From positions 1 to 45,861 of the forward strand of contig JALEKC010000157.1 in assembly GCA_022769325.1 (NCBI GenBank): a stretch of 45,861 nucleotides of DNA. The letters are read 5' to 3'. Within the stretch, counting starts at the first letter, position 1. Each line of letters begins with the position of its first letter. Position numbers and translations under genes: made by a program. Below the pieces are notes generated by a model, which saw nothing but the letters and a program-made list of their open reading frames with translations, was not told the DNA's origin and did no database searches. Source of the DNA: Eubacterium sp. GTDB lineage: Bacteria > Bacillota > Clostridia > Lachnospirales > Lachnospiraceae. Shown here piece by piece: positions 1 to 8,436 of the stretch.

Positions 1-37
1 ATTTGCCATATATTTTTTATCTACAATGTAGTGCAGA

Positions 38-151
38 TTACACCGGTTCAATATCCTTTGCAAATTTTTCAGCAAGATCTACTGCTATTTCATATGTACG
101 TGTATAAAGATCAATGGTTTCAATTCTACAAACTTGAATTGGTAAATATCA
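38..151 (-). pseudogene. C-terminal fragment of an unidentified ORF
   Basis: Directly after the stop of the broken membrane-protein gene, the same reverse frame stays open for about 36 codons with a coding-like composition (it contains IETIDLYTRTYEIAVDLAEK) and ends in TAA at 38-40. There is no start codon or ribosome binding site in front of it. I do not recognise the family. It could be a leftover 3' end of a decayed gene or a chance opening. Confidence 0.3.
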
Positions 152-383
152 TTTTACATTTTTATATGAAATCACAATATGACTTGGTGCAAATAATGCT
201 GATGCACTAATCAATAGCACTGACCTACTCATAGTTCCACTAAACAGGAATAAAATAGAAGGAATAATAGAGAGGATTGTTCCATTTATTCTCAAAACCA
301 TCTTTGCACTTAATTGCAAATACAATATTGGGTATCATAATAACTACAATATAAATGAGCCCAAAAGTATTAAACCATTCCAT
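149..383 (-). pseudogene. Broken small multi-helix membrane protein gene (internal deletion and frameshift)
   Basis: An ATG at 383 opens a reading frame of 47 codons (MEWFNTFGLIYIVVIMIPN..., a hydrophobic helix) that hits TAG at 240-242. A second reverse frame in the same interval reads SIIPSILFLFSGTMSRSVLL and APSHIVISYKNVK before TGA at 149-151. From memory of the family, these look like the N-terminal and C-terminal ends of a roughly 140-residue conserved clostridial membrane protein, with the central helices missing and the two ends in different frames. An internal deletion that also shifted the frame explains this best. The 1-406 stretch holds no intact gene. Confidence 0.55.
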
Positions 384-406
384 ATTATCCTTCTCCACAA
401 ATTTTT

Positions 407-901
407 CTATTTCTCCCCCTCTATTACCGTTTTAACAAGTTGCCAGGCAATACTTCCTTCCCTTAACAAAGGTAACGCATCCTCACATCTCACCCATTCT
501 ACAGAATCGACCTCACCGGATAATTTAAATTCTTTCTTCCTTACAGTTGCCTTATATCCCAGCATTAACATTTCTTTTTTTTCATAAGGATAGCTGCCAA
601 TAAATTCCAAACTTTCCACATCTTGATCAATTTCTTCTTTCACTTCCCGAATTACGGTGTCCTCAGCAGCTTCTCCCATTTTCATAATTCCAGCAACACA
701 AACATGTTTTGTTGTGGAAACATAGTTTTGTCTTAACAAAGCCACTTCTCCATATTCATTTACAACAGCAGCAATAATACTGGTTGTAAACATATCCCAT
801 AATGGGATACTACAATTATCGCAATATGGAATCATTCCCTCATCACCAATTTCTTTATCGATAAGTTTTGTCCCACAGTGTGGACAATATGTAAAATGCA
901 T
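407..901 (-). CDS. NUDIX hydrolase with N-terminal zinc ribbon
   Basis: This 164-residue protein probably hydrolyses a nucleoside-diphosphate-linked substrate in the cytosol. A CxxC...CxxC zinc ribbon (Cys6, 9, 27, 30) precedes the Nudix domain. The Nudix box starts near residue 71 (GIMKMGEAAEDTVIREVKEE), keeping G-x5-E-x7-RE-x2-EE; the later conserved Gly is Asp (EEID). Zinc ribbon plus Nudix resembles the NudC (NADH pyrophosphatase) layout, but the protein is shorter and lacks the usual NudC tail motif, so the substrate is open. The start at 901 has a strong AGGAGG 7 bases upstream. It lies 11 bp behind the metallophosphoesterase gene and is probably co-transcribed with it and eda. Confidence 0.85.
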   Translation of the reverse strand: MHFTYCPHCGTKLIDKEIGDEGMIPYCDNCSIPLWDMFTTSIIAAVVNEYGEVALLRQNYVSTTKHVCVAGIMKMGEAAEDTVIREVKEEIDQDVESLEFIGSYPYEKKEMLMLGYKATVRKKEFKLSGEVDSVEWVRCEDALPLLREGSIAWQLVKTVIEGEK

Positions 902-912
902 CTGTTTTCCTC

Positions 913-2037
913 CTATAAACTTGTCTGGATATCCACCACCACATATTCCGACTTACATCCGGTTTTAAATTGAATTACCCAATCTGAAATACCCGATGTA
1001 ACGATAAAATTCGTCTGTTCTCTTGTTCTAAGGCCATATGTCATATCATTTTCTCCCGACCATTCTCCCACATAATTTATGGGGAAAAATTGTCCGCCAT
1101 GTGTATGTCCGGAGAGAACTAAATCCACTTTTGCAGCCTTCTGATTTTCATAATCGTGTGGCTGATGATCTAATACAATACTGTATTTGGAAGGATCCAG
1201 ATTTTTTGTCAACTCTTCCATGCTTTTTCTTTGACCGCCCTTTTGTTCTTCCGAACGATCTTTTCGCCCAATTAGATAAAATCGATTATCGATTAACTCC
1301 ACTTCATCTTCCATCACGTGTACACCATTTTTTTCCAATTCAGCCACTAAATCCTCGCCATCGTAACCACGATATTCCTTTCCATAATATCCCTTATCAT
1401 GATTACCAAACACATAATAAACTCCATATTTCGGTTTGAGTTTCCCCAGGGCACGACATGCATCTACCATATCTTGTTTTGATGTGTCATCATCCACATA
1501 ATCTCCAGTAATAACCACAATATCCGGATTTGTTTTCTGCATTTGCTCTACATATTTTTCCAGATCTTTTCCGTGAAATGTAGAACCAATATGAGAATCT
1601 GCAAACTGAACCACTCGAAAACTCCCCACATTTTTCTGTGTCTCAAGGACATATGGAACTTCCCAGACATGGTGTGCCAGAATCCAACCATAGGACAGTA
1701 ATCCCAGGGTTACAAGAATAGCAAAAAAGCCGACAACACTGTGTCTGCTTTTTCCCAAAGACGTCTTTCTTACTTTTTGTATCAGCCATAAGATACCATC
1801 GCCTAAAAGCCAGATGATGACAAGATGAATCATACATATGCAGGCATTTATTGTTCCCAGCCATAATAGAAGAATACCAAGAACAACTGCCACTGGAAGG
1901 ATACTTTCTATTCTACGAAGCCATTTATTTCCTTTGGAACATTTTTCCAAAATCGGGAAATCATAGATTCGTTTTGTCACGTAAAGTATAGAACCAATTG
2001 CCACAAGTTCCATGGCAAGCATAATAAAAATCCACAT
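913..2037 (-). CDS. Membrane-anchored metallophosphoesterase (YkuE-like)
   Basis: This 374-residue protein carries about four hydrophobic helices in its first 125 residues, followed by a calcineurin-like phosphoesterase domain. The two-metal ligands are visible in order: FADSHIG (Asp147, His149), GDY (Asp179), GNHD (about 211-214), a His in DHQPH, and GHTHGGQ near residue 310. Members act on phosphate esters at or near the membrane; YkuE of Bacillus is a comparison, but the substrate cannot be read from sequence. The ATG at 2037 has GAGGTGAT about 9-11 bases upstream. It follows eda by 28 bp and precedes the Nudix gene by 11 bp, so all three probably share the promoter at 2787-2814. Confidence 0.88.
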   Translation of the reverse strand: MWIFIMLAMELVAIGSILYVTKRIYDFPILEKCSKGNKWLRRIESILPVAVVLGILLLWLGTINACICMIHLVIIWLLGDGILWLIQKVRKTSLGKSRHSVVGFFAILVTLGLLSYGWILAHHVWEVPYVLETQKNVGSFRVVQFADSHIGSTFHGKDLEKYVEQMQKTNPDIVVITGDYVDDDTSKQDMVDACRALGKLKPKYGVYYVFGNHDKGYYGKEYRGYDGEDLVAELEKNGVHVMEDEVELIDNRFYLIGRKDRSEEQKGGQRKSMEELTKNLDPSKYSIVLDHQPHDYENQKAAKVDLVLSGHTHGGQFFPINYVGEWSGENDMTYGLRTREQTNFIVTSGISDWVIQFKTGCKSEYVVVDIQTSL

Positions 2038-2065
2038 CTTTTGTCATCACCTCTGCTTAAAAACA

Positions 2066-2704
2066 TTAGGCACGAACTCGTTTTACAAGCTCCGCTGCAT
2101 CTTTCGTCATTTTTTCGATTTCATCAAATTTACCGGCACTTACCAAATCTCCTTTTACCATCCAGCTTCCGCCACAAGCCAGAATCCGATCGTATTTAAG
2201 ATATTCTTCCACATTTTCAAGATTGATTCCACCGGTTGGCATAAATTTAAGAGTGGTATAAGGTGCTGCCACTGCTTTAATCATCTTAAGACCTCCTGCC
2301 GGTTCTGCAGGGAAGAACTTAACCACATCCAGACCCATCTCCAAGGCTTGTTCCATTTCACTAGGTGTCTGGGTTCCCGGTGTAACCGGAATATTTTTAT
2401 CAAGGCAGTACTGAACCACTTTAGGATTCAATCCCGGACTTACGATAAATTTGGCTCCTGCGGCAACCGCACGATCTACCTGTTCTGTGGTCAAAACTGT
2501 TCCGGCTCCTACTAACATCTCCGGATATTTTTCAGACATAATACGGATGGACTCCTCTGCTGCAGCAGTACGGAATGTCACTTCAGCACATGGAAGACCT
2601 CCATTGCACAATGCCTTTGCCAAAGGCTCTGCATCCTTTGCATCATTCAATACAACGACTGGCACAATACCAATCTTTTCAATTTTTTCTAATACTGCGT
2701 TCAT
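2066..2704 (-). CDS. eda: KDPG / 4-hydroxy-2-oxoglutarate aldolase
   Basis: This class I aldolase cleaves 2-keto-3-deoxy-6-phosphogluconate to pyruvate and glyceraldehyde-3-phosphate, the last step of Entner-Doudoroff and uronate catabolism. At 212 residues it has the usual family length. The proton-transfer Glu is in EVTFRT (Glu41) and the Schiff-base Lys in VVKFFPAE (Lys129); GAGTVLT and FIVSPG are also typical. The ORF track starts 38 codons earlier, but that extension runs through a sigma-A promoter (2787-2814). I therefore use the ATG at 2704, which has AAAGGAAG about 8 bases upstream. No other Entner-Doudoroff or uronate genes are nearby. Confidence 0.93.
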   Translation of the reverse strand: MNAVLEKIEKIGIVPVVVLNDAKDAEPLAKALCNGGLPCAEVTFRTAAAEESIRIMSEKYPEMLVGAGTVLTTEQVDRAVAAGAKFIVSPGLNPKVVQYCLDKNIPVTPGTQTPSEMEQALEMGLDVVKFFPAEPAGGLKMIKAVAAPYTTLKFMPTGGINLENVEEYLKYDRILACGGSWMVKGDLVSAGKFDEIEKMTKDAAELVKRVRA

Positions 2705-2786
2705 ATGTATTCTTCCTTTCTTCCGGTTGATTCCGGCTATACAAATTCTAGATTTATCCACATTAATAACATGTGATTCCATTCTT

Positions 2787-2814
2787 ATTATACCGTGTTC
2801 CAAAGGATTGTCAA
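2787..2814 (-). promoter_or_regulatory. Sigma-A promoter of the eda operon
   Basis: On the minus strand TTGACA (2809-2814) and TATAAT (2787-2792) are separated by 16 bp, an almost perfect consensus, about 80 bp upstream of the chosen eda start. It rules out the longer N-terminus given in the ORF track. Confidence 0.85.
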
Positions 2815-2904
2815 CCATTTAAGCAAACAATTTACATCGTATTTTGTATATTTTTTCTCTTTAAGGAAATGCTAATAAAAAAGCAAAAAAGGAGCAAAAA
2901 TATT

Positions 2905-3363
2905 ATGCAATTAACAGAAAAAGAACAAAGTGTAATCAAAGACCTCCAAACCCAGGAAAAAACCTGTGTGGAAAAGTACCAGTTTTATGAATCTTCTGCC
3001 AATGACCCGGAATTAAAAAAATTGTTTCACCAAATTGGGCAAGAAGAACAAGAACATTTTGACTCCCTTACCGATGTCCTCAAAGGAAATGTTCCAAATG
3101 TAGAAGCTGTACAAACCGGTTCTCCCGGGTACACGCCAAACGCAACCTATGATAAAGGATGCAATTCCGAAGAAAAAAAACATGACCAATTTTTATGTAC
3201 GGATTCGATTGCAACAGAAAAACTGGTTTCCACTACCTACAACAGCGATTTATTTCAATTTGCTGCCACCAACATTCGAAAATTATTAAATCACATACAG
3301 ACCGAAGAACAAAATCATGCAGAAATGATTTACAAATACAAAACCGCCAACAACATGGTGTAA
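2905..3363 (+). CDS. CotF-family spore-coat / ferritin-like protein
   Basis: This 152-residue, all-helical protein has two ferritin-like Glu/His signatures, EEQEHF near residue 50 and EEQNHAEM near the C-terminus, separated by a Gly/Pro/Asn-rich loop. It matches the CotF-type coat proteins common in Clostridia. Whether it binds metal or coats spores is not shown by the sequence. The ORF track begins at 2773, but the ATG at 2905 has a proper AAAAAAGGAG 10 bases upstream, and the earlier part overlaps the divergent eda promoter. It is monocistronic and followed by a strong terminator. Confidence 0.8.
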   Translation: MQLTEKEQSVIKDLQTQEKTCVEKYQFYESSANDPELKKLFHQIGQEEQEHFDSLTDVLKGNVPNVEAVQTGSPGYTPNATYDKGCNSEEKKHDQFLCTDSIATEKLVSTTYNSDLFQFAATNIRKLLNHIQTEEQNHAEMIYKYKTANNMV

Positions 3364-3370
3364 AAAATCA

Positions 3371-3407
3371 GGCAACATGACCTGCATGTCATGTTGCCGT
3401 TTTTTTA
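3371..3407. terminator. Bidirectional rho-independent terminator
   Basis: A perfect 11-bp stem (GGCAACATGAC / GTCATGTTGCC, loop CTGCAT) is followed by eight bases GTTTTTTT on the plus strand and by a TGATTTTTT run on the minus strand. It sits between the convergent CotF-like gene and ABC permease gene, so it can end both transcripts. Confidence 0.9.
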
Positions 3408-5945
3408 TAAAACCTCTTCTTTTAATGTATCTATAATGGAATCTCCACGCAATTTATAGATGGAATAATACATGGAAAAACCAATGATCAAAAATACTAC
3501 AACAATCACTGCCAGATACATTTTCCACGGAATAGAAAATGGAACAATGGCCGCATTCAAACGTTCATTCATGAAATAACACAATACAATGCTCACCGGA
3601 ATTGACACAATCAATGCACGTTCGCCATAAAAGAAACTTTCCAGGCAAATCATTTTTCGAAAACCTTTGGGGGTAATTCCCACCGATTTTAACATAGCAA
3701 ATTCTTTTCTGCGAAGCATAATTCCGGTTGAAATTGTATTGATAATATTGGCAATGGTAATCAAGGTAATCAATACGATAAATCCATAGATAAATACCTG
3801 CATAATAAAAATAACCGTATTCATAGTTTGATACATCGCTATATAATCATGGACGCTTCCCTGAGTAAAGTTGCCCTCTTCCAATACTTTTTCAATCTCC
3901 TCCGAAACTTTTTCATGCTGGTCTGTAATAACCCCCAGTACAGAACTTTCCATATGATACATCTGCTCATAGGCACTTTCCGGCATAAAGGCCGAGACAC
4001 ATCCAACAGGATTCAAACGACAGGAAAGTAGATTAGGATTATAGGATGCGAAATCCATAACTTCAAATTCTTCCTGACCTTTTTCTCCTTCTGAGATGAA
4101 TTTCTGGTGTCTCATATTTTCGGTAAATACTTTTTTTCCGCCTTTCGTATGAGAAACATTATTCATAAGAATTACTTTCCCTTTTCCGTCATAATATGGC
4201 TTAGAATCAATGCTATTTTGGTTGCATAATTCACGAAAAGCATCATCCTCCAATAAATTGATATATACCCAGATTCCGTTTTTGAATACATCTGCATAGT
4301 CTGGAAAAATATTCTCTTTTACAAACAATTGTTTTGCCCCATTCTCCCCGCTTTCTACATCATAATATACACAAACATTCGTAACTCCAATTACATCCTT
4401 GACATCTTCGATTTTCTCAATTGCTTCTTTCGCTTTGTCTCTTTCTTTTTTCGATACATATACCGTGATTTGATGTGGCTGGCTATCCTGCATTCCATTG
4501 GCCTCAATCATGGATTGACAAAAGAAATTAACACATAAAAACAGTATCACAGAAAAACCAATGGACCGGGTAATAATTTTGGCTTTTCGACTATTTCTCT
4601 TTAAATTCTTATGAGCCAGTTCCCCTTCATATCCAAAAATATAACGGATATATACCGGAGTCCGCAATCTCTTTTTCCGAATTCGAATTTCCTTGGTCTG
4701 ACGAATTGCCTCCATAGGCGAAATCCGGGAAGCTTTTCTTGCCGGAATCCATGCAGAAATAAATACTGTCAGGACACTAATCAGGATTACTGCAATGATA
4801 ACCCATATAGGAATCACGGTGTTCATAGAAAATGTATCTTCTCCGATTCCTTCTATCATTCCCGTGGAAATAATTTTTCCTCCAATTATCTGCAGCGTAA
4901 TGTGAATGCCAAGAATCCCTACCAAAATCCCCAATACCAATCCGGCTAAGGTCTGTAATAAAACCTCAAAATAAACAGAATTTCTTTTTTGCTTTTTGGT
5001 TGCTCCCACGCTGGCAAGCATACCAAGATAGCGTACTCTCTCTGACAAAGACATGGCAAATGCGTTGTATATCAGTAAAATCGACGCCACCATTACAATT
5101 GCCAAGGCAATCCCCACTACCGGCAACATGGATTTAAACATTTCACTATTCTTATCAAAAGCAAACTTTGTTTCCAAAAACATAGTGTTGATATCATATT
5201 CACTTATTCTATATTTTTTCAATATTGCTTTCATCTCTTTGAGTGAATTATAATCCAGCTTTTTCAGCGTAATTGCCCCATCAAATAGCCCAGACTTTTC
5301 TTGCTGGCTCATCCCACGAATCATAGTGGTATTTTGTGTGGGAATATTTTGATGCAAAATGGCAGTTACTTTTACGACTCGTTTGTTGGTTTCTTCAAAT
5401 TGTTCTTCCGAATTATAGTTTCCATAATAGGGCTGTTTTTCACCCTCCTTCATCAGAAAACGGTTACCAAAAGAAAGTTCCATCGTATCCCCTGGTTTTA
5501 GGGACAATTGGTTTTTTTCAATTATTTTTTCTTCCAATGCCACCTCATTTTCATTCACAGGCAAGGTTCCTTCATATGGACAGGTCACTAATTGACGAAA
5601 TCCTGTTTCATCTGCCGCCATAATATTTCCGCCGCCATTGCGAAAATTTTGGGCTCCAGGAACTTGAAATCCATTTTCATCCGGCAGCATATAAGCTCCT
5701 GCCATAGTCACCCGCTCATCTTTTTGCAACTGTTGCTGCTGCTCTCGTGAAATCTGTGACACTCTTGCCTGACAATTACCATCCGAATAAAGACACAATT
5801 GACCTTCCATGTCAAAAAAAGATGCCAAACTGACAAAAATAGCCGTTATCAAGGCCACCGAAGCGGCGATACCGATGGTCGTTACGATGGTACGGCCTTT
5901 ATTCATTTTCATATGACGGAGTGTCAATTTATTCATAATATTCAT
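3405..5945 (-). CDS. ABC transporter permease, FtsX/MacB-like (Bce-like module)
   Basis: This 846-residue membrane subunit has one N-terminal helix (about 19-44), an extracytoplasmic domain of some 220 residues, three helices, a short link, another helix near residue 460, a second extracytoplasmic domain of about 200 residues, and three C-terminal helices. That is a duplicated FtsX-type (8-helix) layout. Each half carries the cytoplasmic coupling motif of the family (LGMLASVGATKKQ; LKSVGITPKGF). Its gene overlaps the ATPase gene by 4 bp (ATGA), so the two form one transporter. Together with the adjacent two-component system it probably senses or removes a cell-envelope-active peptide. The canonical BceB has 10 helices and one large domain, so this is a relative in role rather than a BceB orthologue. 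Confidence 0.85.
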   Translation of the reverse strand: MNIMNKLTLRHMKMNKGRTIVTTIGIAASVALITAIFVSLASFFDMEGQLCLYSDGNCQARVSQISREQQQQLQKDERVTMAGAYMLPDENGFQVPGAQNFRNGGGNIMAADETGFRQLVTCPYEGTLPVNENEVALEEKIIEKNQLSLKPGDTMELSFGNRFLMKEGEKQPYYGNYNSEEQFEETNKRVVKVTAILHQNIPTQNTTMIRGMSQQEKSGLFDGAITLKKLDYNSLKEMKAILKKYRISEYDINTMFLETKFAFDKNSEMFKSMLPVVGIALAIVMVASILLIYNAFAMSLSERVRYLGMLASVGATKKQKRNSVYFEVLLQTLAGLVLGILVGILGIHITLQIIGGKIISTGMIEGIGEDTFSMNTVIPIWVIIAVILISVLTVFISAWIPARKASRISPMEAIRQTKEIRIRKKRLRTPVYIRYIFGYEGELAHKNLKRNSRKAKIITRSIGFSVILFLCVNFFCQSMIEANGMQDSQPHQITVYVSKKERDKAKEAIEKIEDVKDVIGVTNVCVYYDVESGENGAKQLFVKENIFPDYADVFKNGIWVYINLLEDDAFRELCNQNSIDSKPYYDGKGKVILMNNVSHTKGGKKVFTENMRHQKFISEGEKGQEEFEVMDFASYNPNLLSCRLNPVGCVSAFMPESAYEQMYHMESSVLGVITDQHEKVSEEIEKVLEEGNFTQGSVHDYIAMYQTMNTVIFIMQVFIYGFIVLITLITIANIINTISTGIMLRRKEFAMLKSVGITPKGFRKMICLESFFYGERALIVSIPVSIVLCYFMNERLNAAIVPFSIPWKMYLAVIVVVFLIIGFSMYYSIYKLRGDSIIDTLKEEVL

Positions 5946-6634
5946 GACATACTCCCCCCATTCTTACAGTCCTTTACAATTTTTCCATCTTCTATTTCAA
6001 TGACACGATCCGCCGACAAAGCGATTTTTTCATCATGTGTAATAATAATGACAGTTTGATTGAATTCCTGATTAAAGGAACGAAGCAATGAAATAATCTC
6101 TGCGCTATTCTGGCTATCCAGATTGCCCGTGGGTTCATCTGCCAGCAAAAGAGCCGGATTATTCATCAATGCGCGTCCAATGGAAACCCGTTGCTGCTGA
6201 CCACCCGACAATTGGTTTGGCAGATGTCGGAGACGTTTCTCAAGTCCCAACCGCTCCACCAAATCCTTCAACTGTCTTTGATCCGGCTTATTCCCATCTA
6301 AAAGAAGGGGCAAGGTCAAATTTTCCTCTACTGTCAAAATCGGAATCAAATTATAGAACTGATAAATCAACCCGATCTGACGTCTCCTAAAAATTGCCAA
6401 TGCCGTCTCATCCAAGGTTGAGATATCCGTCTGGTCAACAATCACCTGACCCTCCGTTGGAACATCCACCCCTCCAAGAATATGAAGCAAAGTAGATTTT
6501 CCCGAACCGGATGGACCGACAATTGCTACAAATTCACCATGCTGCACTTCAAAAGAAATATCATCCAATGCCTTTACTAACGTATTCCCCTCTCCATAGG
6601 TTTTCGTCAAATGTTTTACTTCCAGAATATTCAT
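5942..6634 (-). CDS. ABC transporter ATP-binding protein (Bce/MacB type)
   Basis: This 230-residue nucleotide-binding subunit has Walker A GPSGSGKST (about 40-48), Q-loop IYQFYNL, signature LSGGQQQR, Walker B LLLADEPTG with catalytic Glu, and the switch His in IITHD. The NLDSQNS sequence after Walker B is typical of the LolD/MacB/BceA class. It energises the overlapping permease. It starts at 6634 behind AAGGAGAG, and a BceR-type operator lies about 80-90 bp upstream. That makes separate, response-regulator-driven transcription of the transporter likely. Confidence 0.93.
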   Translation of the reverse strand: MNILEVKHLTKTYGEGNTLVKALDDISFEVQHGEFVAIVGPSGSGKSTLLHILGGVDVPTEGQVIVDQTDISTLDETALAIFRRRQIGLIYQFYNLIPILTVEENLTLPLLLDGNKPDQRQLKDLVERLGLEKRLRHLPNQLSGGQQQRVSIGRALMNNPALLLADEPTGNLDSQNSAEIISLLRSFNQEFNQTVIIITHDEKIALSADRVIEIEDGKIVKDCKNGGSMS

Positions 6635-6673
6635 TCTATTCTCTCTCCTTCCATTTCATTTCTATATTTTCAG

Positions 6674-6693
6674 TGTAACATGGTCACCTTACA
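6674..6693. promoter_or_regulatory. Second, wider TGTAA/TTACA inverted repeat
   Basis: TGTAA-N10-TTACA lies between the BceR-like site and the ABC ATPase gene. Its half-sites match those of 6711-6724 but the spacing differs. It could be a second weak binding site near the promoter, or chance in AT-rich DNA. Confidence 0.35.
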
Positions 6694-6710
6694 TCTCCGT
6701 GAAAGAAAAA

Positions 6711-6724
6711 TTACAATTTTGTAA
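6711..6724. promoter_or_regulatory. BceR-type operator TTACA-N4-TGTAA
   Basis: TTACAATTTTGTAA is a perfect inverted repeat with the TNACA-N4-TGTAA pattern known for BceR-like regulators of Firmicutes peptide-resistance transporters. It sits in the 126-bp gap between the kinase gene and the ABC ATPase gene, upstream of the latter. The partner regulator is probably the one encoded at 7740-8423. Confidence 0.65.
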
Positions 6725-6760
6725 GAATGATAAAGTAAAGTACTCGACGCTATGGAGGAT

Positions 6761-7753
6761 TTATACAATCATTTTATAAAATCGGATTTCAAACTCCGTT
6801 CCCTTTCCCAGTTCACTTTTTACCAGAATTTTCCCTTGCTCTCTCTCAATAATAGTCTGAGCAAGGGCTAGTCCTATACCGATACTATCTTTCTTCGCTT
6901 TTTTTCCATTATAAAACCGCTCAAATATGTGTGGCAATTCCTCTTTATCTATTCCACACCCATCATCCCGAATAAGTACAGACTGGAACAAATTACAATC
7001 TCTTGTCTGTATTTCCAGATTTCCTCCATTTTCCATATGTTCCAAACAATTCTTTATGATATTACCAAGAGCTTCTGTAGTCCAGTTGAAATCACCTTGT
7101 ATGCTACCGGAGGCCACATCGGTTTTTAAGGATATATTTCTTACATCCATCATTAATAAATAAGGTTCAACACTGGCATGAATCAACTCATCCAAAGGAA
7201 TTGAAACGTTATGAAATTCCACTGTCCCTGCATCTAATTTTGACAATTTCAACAAATTGGTTATCAGCCATTTCATCTTTTCCAATTGACGCTCCACCAC
7301 CTGAAGAAATTGCTTTCTTTTTTCTTCTTCCTTCTCTTTTTCCAACAACTCTGTCATTACCATCATGGACGTCAAAGGTGTTTTTAATTGATGGGAAATG
7401 TCTGCCAGAGAATCTGCAAGAAATCTTTTGTCTTTTTCTAACATGGTATTTTGCGAACGAAGTAAAACGATAACTTTGTACAAATTATTTTTTAAGATTG
7501 ATATTTCTCCCTCTTCATTGTCGGAAATATCAAGTTCATAATGCCCCGCGCAAACCAACGATAAATAGGAATTTAATTGTTTTAATTTTTCCTTTCTTTT
7601 GTTTATTTCCCATATAAATATTCCCAGCATCATACTCCCACCTATGACAAAAATCATAGCACACCATGGATTGATAAAAAGGCAGAAAACTGCCCCTGTA
7701 AGTATAATAAAACCTCCGAAAAAAATTATATTACGCAAACTAGTATCCTTCAT
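6761..7753 (-). CDS. Intramembrane-sensing histidine kinase (BceS-like)
   Basis: This kinase of about 330 residues has two N-terminal helices (about 9-27 and 30-48) joined by only a few residues (NPWC), so it has no extracellular sensor domain. That is the hallmark of kinases that sense through a partner ABC transporter. The H-box is DISHQLKTP (His121), followed by N-box NIIKNCLEH, G1 DDGCGID, F-box IFERFYNG and G2 GIGLALAQ. The ORF track starts at 7828, inside the regulator gene. I use ATG 7753, which overlaps the regulator's stop by 14 bp and suggests translational coupling. The ribosome site there is weak, so a start a few codons away is possible. Confidence 0.88.
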   Translation of the reverse strand: MKDTSLRNIIFFGGFIILTGAVFCLFINPWCAMIFVIGGSMMLGIFIWEINKRKEKLKQLNSYLSLVCAGHYELDISDNEEGEISILKNNLYKVIVLLRSQNTMLEKDKRFLADSLADISHQLKTPLTSMMVMTELLEKEKEEEKRKQFLQVVERQLEKMKWLITNLLKLSKLDAGTVEFHNVSIPLDELIHASVEPYLLMMDVRNISLKTDVASGSIQGDFNWTTEALGNIIKNCLEHMENGGNLEIQTRDCNLFQSVLIRDDGCGIDKEELPHIFERFYNGKKAKKDSIGIGLALAQTIIEREQGKILVKSELGKGTEFEIRFYKMIV

Positions 7754-8423
7754 CTTCGATTCGGTACCCCCTTCCCCGTATGGTCTGAATATATTCCGGT
7801 TGGGACGGATTTTCTTCAATTTTATCACGCAATCGCTTGATATATACAGTCAACGTATTATCATTGACGAAATCTCCCTCAACATCCCATATATTTTCAA
7901 GCAACTGGTTTCGACTCAATATCATTCCCTTATTATTGAGAAGAATAAGTAACAGACGATATTCCATGGCCGTCAATTCAATCTCCTTCCCATCTTTTTC
8001 CACTCTTCCTTCATTGGTATAGATACATAGTTTTTTATAACGAAGCACACCATCTGCTGTTTCTTTTGTATAGCGACGAAGGACACTTTTCATCCGGGCC
8101 AGAAGTTCTCGTACTCGAAATGGTTTGGTTATATAATCATCGGCTCCAAGTTCTAATCCCATCACAACATTGACTTCTTCTTCCATTACCGTAAGAAAAA
8201 TAACAGGATAATCCCCTTGGGCTTTGATTTTACGACAAACATCATATCCGCTTCCATCCGGCAATGTAAGATCCAATATATAGAGAGAAAAAACATTTTG
8301 CACAATAATTTCTTCTGCTTCCCCAACTGTTGAAGCATGAGTCACCTGGTATCCTTCCTGCTCCAGAGAATATACAAGCCCCATGGCAATTGCTTCATCA
8401 TCCTCCAGCAAAAAAATGTCCAT
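7740..8423 (-). CDS. OmpR/PhoB-family response regulator (BceR-like)
   Basis: This 227-residue DNA-binding regulator has an N-terminal receiver (acidic Asp8/Asp9, phospho-acceptor Asp51 in ILDLTLPDG, Lys near 101 in YITKPF). Its C-terminal winged helix ends in the typical YIKRLRDKIE...IRGRGYRIE. It pairs with the overlapping kinase gene. The ORF track extends upstream into the cellulase gene. The ATG at 8423, preceded by AAAGGAGAG, is the real start and lies 13 bp behind the cellulase stop. The likely target is the TTACA-N4-TGTAA site before the ABC genes. Confidence 0.92.
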   Translation of the reverse strand: MDIFLLEDDEAIAMGLVYSLEQEGYQVTHASTVGEAEEIIVQNVFSLYILDLTLPDGSGYDVCRKIKAQGDYPVIFLTVMEEEVNVVMGLELGADDYITKPFRVRELLARMKSVLRRYTKETADGVLRYKKLCIYTNEGRVEKDGKEIELTAMEYRLLLILLNNKGMILSRNQLLENIWDVEGDFVNDNTLTVYIKRLRDKIEENPSQPEYIQTIRGRGYRIEDEGY

Positions 8424-8436
8424 CGTCCTCTCTCCT

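Noticed and set aside
2773-2904. N-terminal extension of the CotF-like ORF
   Set aside because: It overlaps the divergent eda promoter and lacks a ribosome site; the ATG at 2905 has AAAAAAGGAG.
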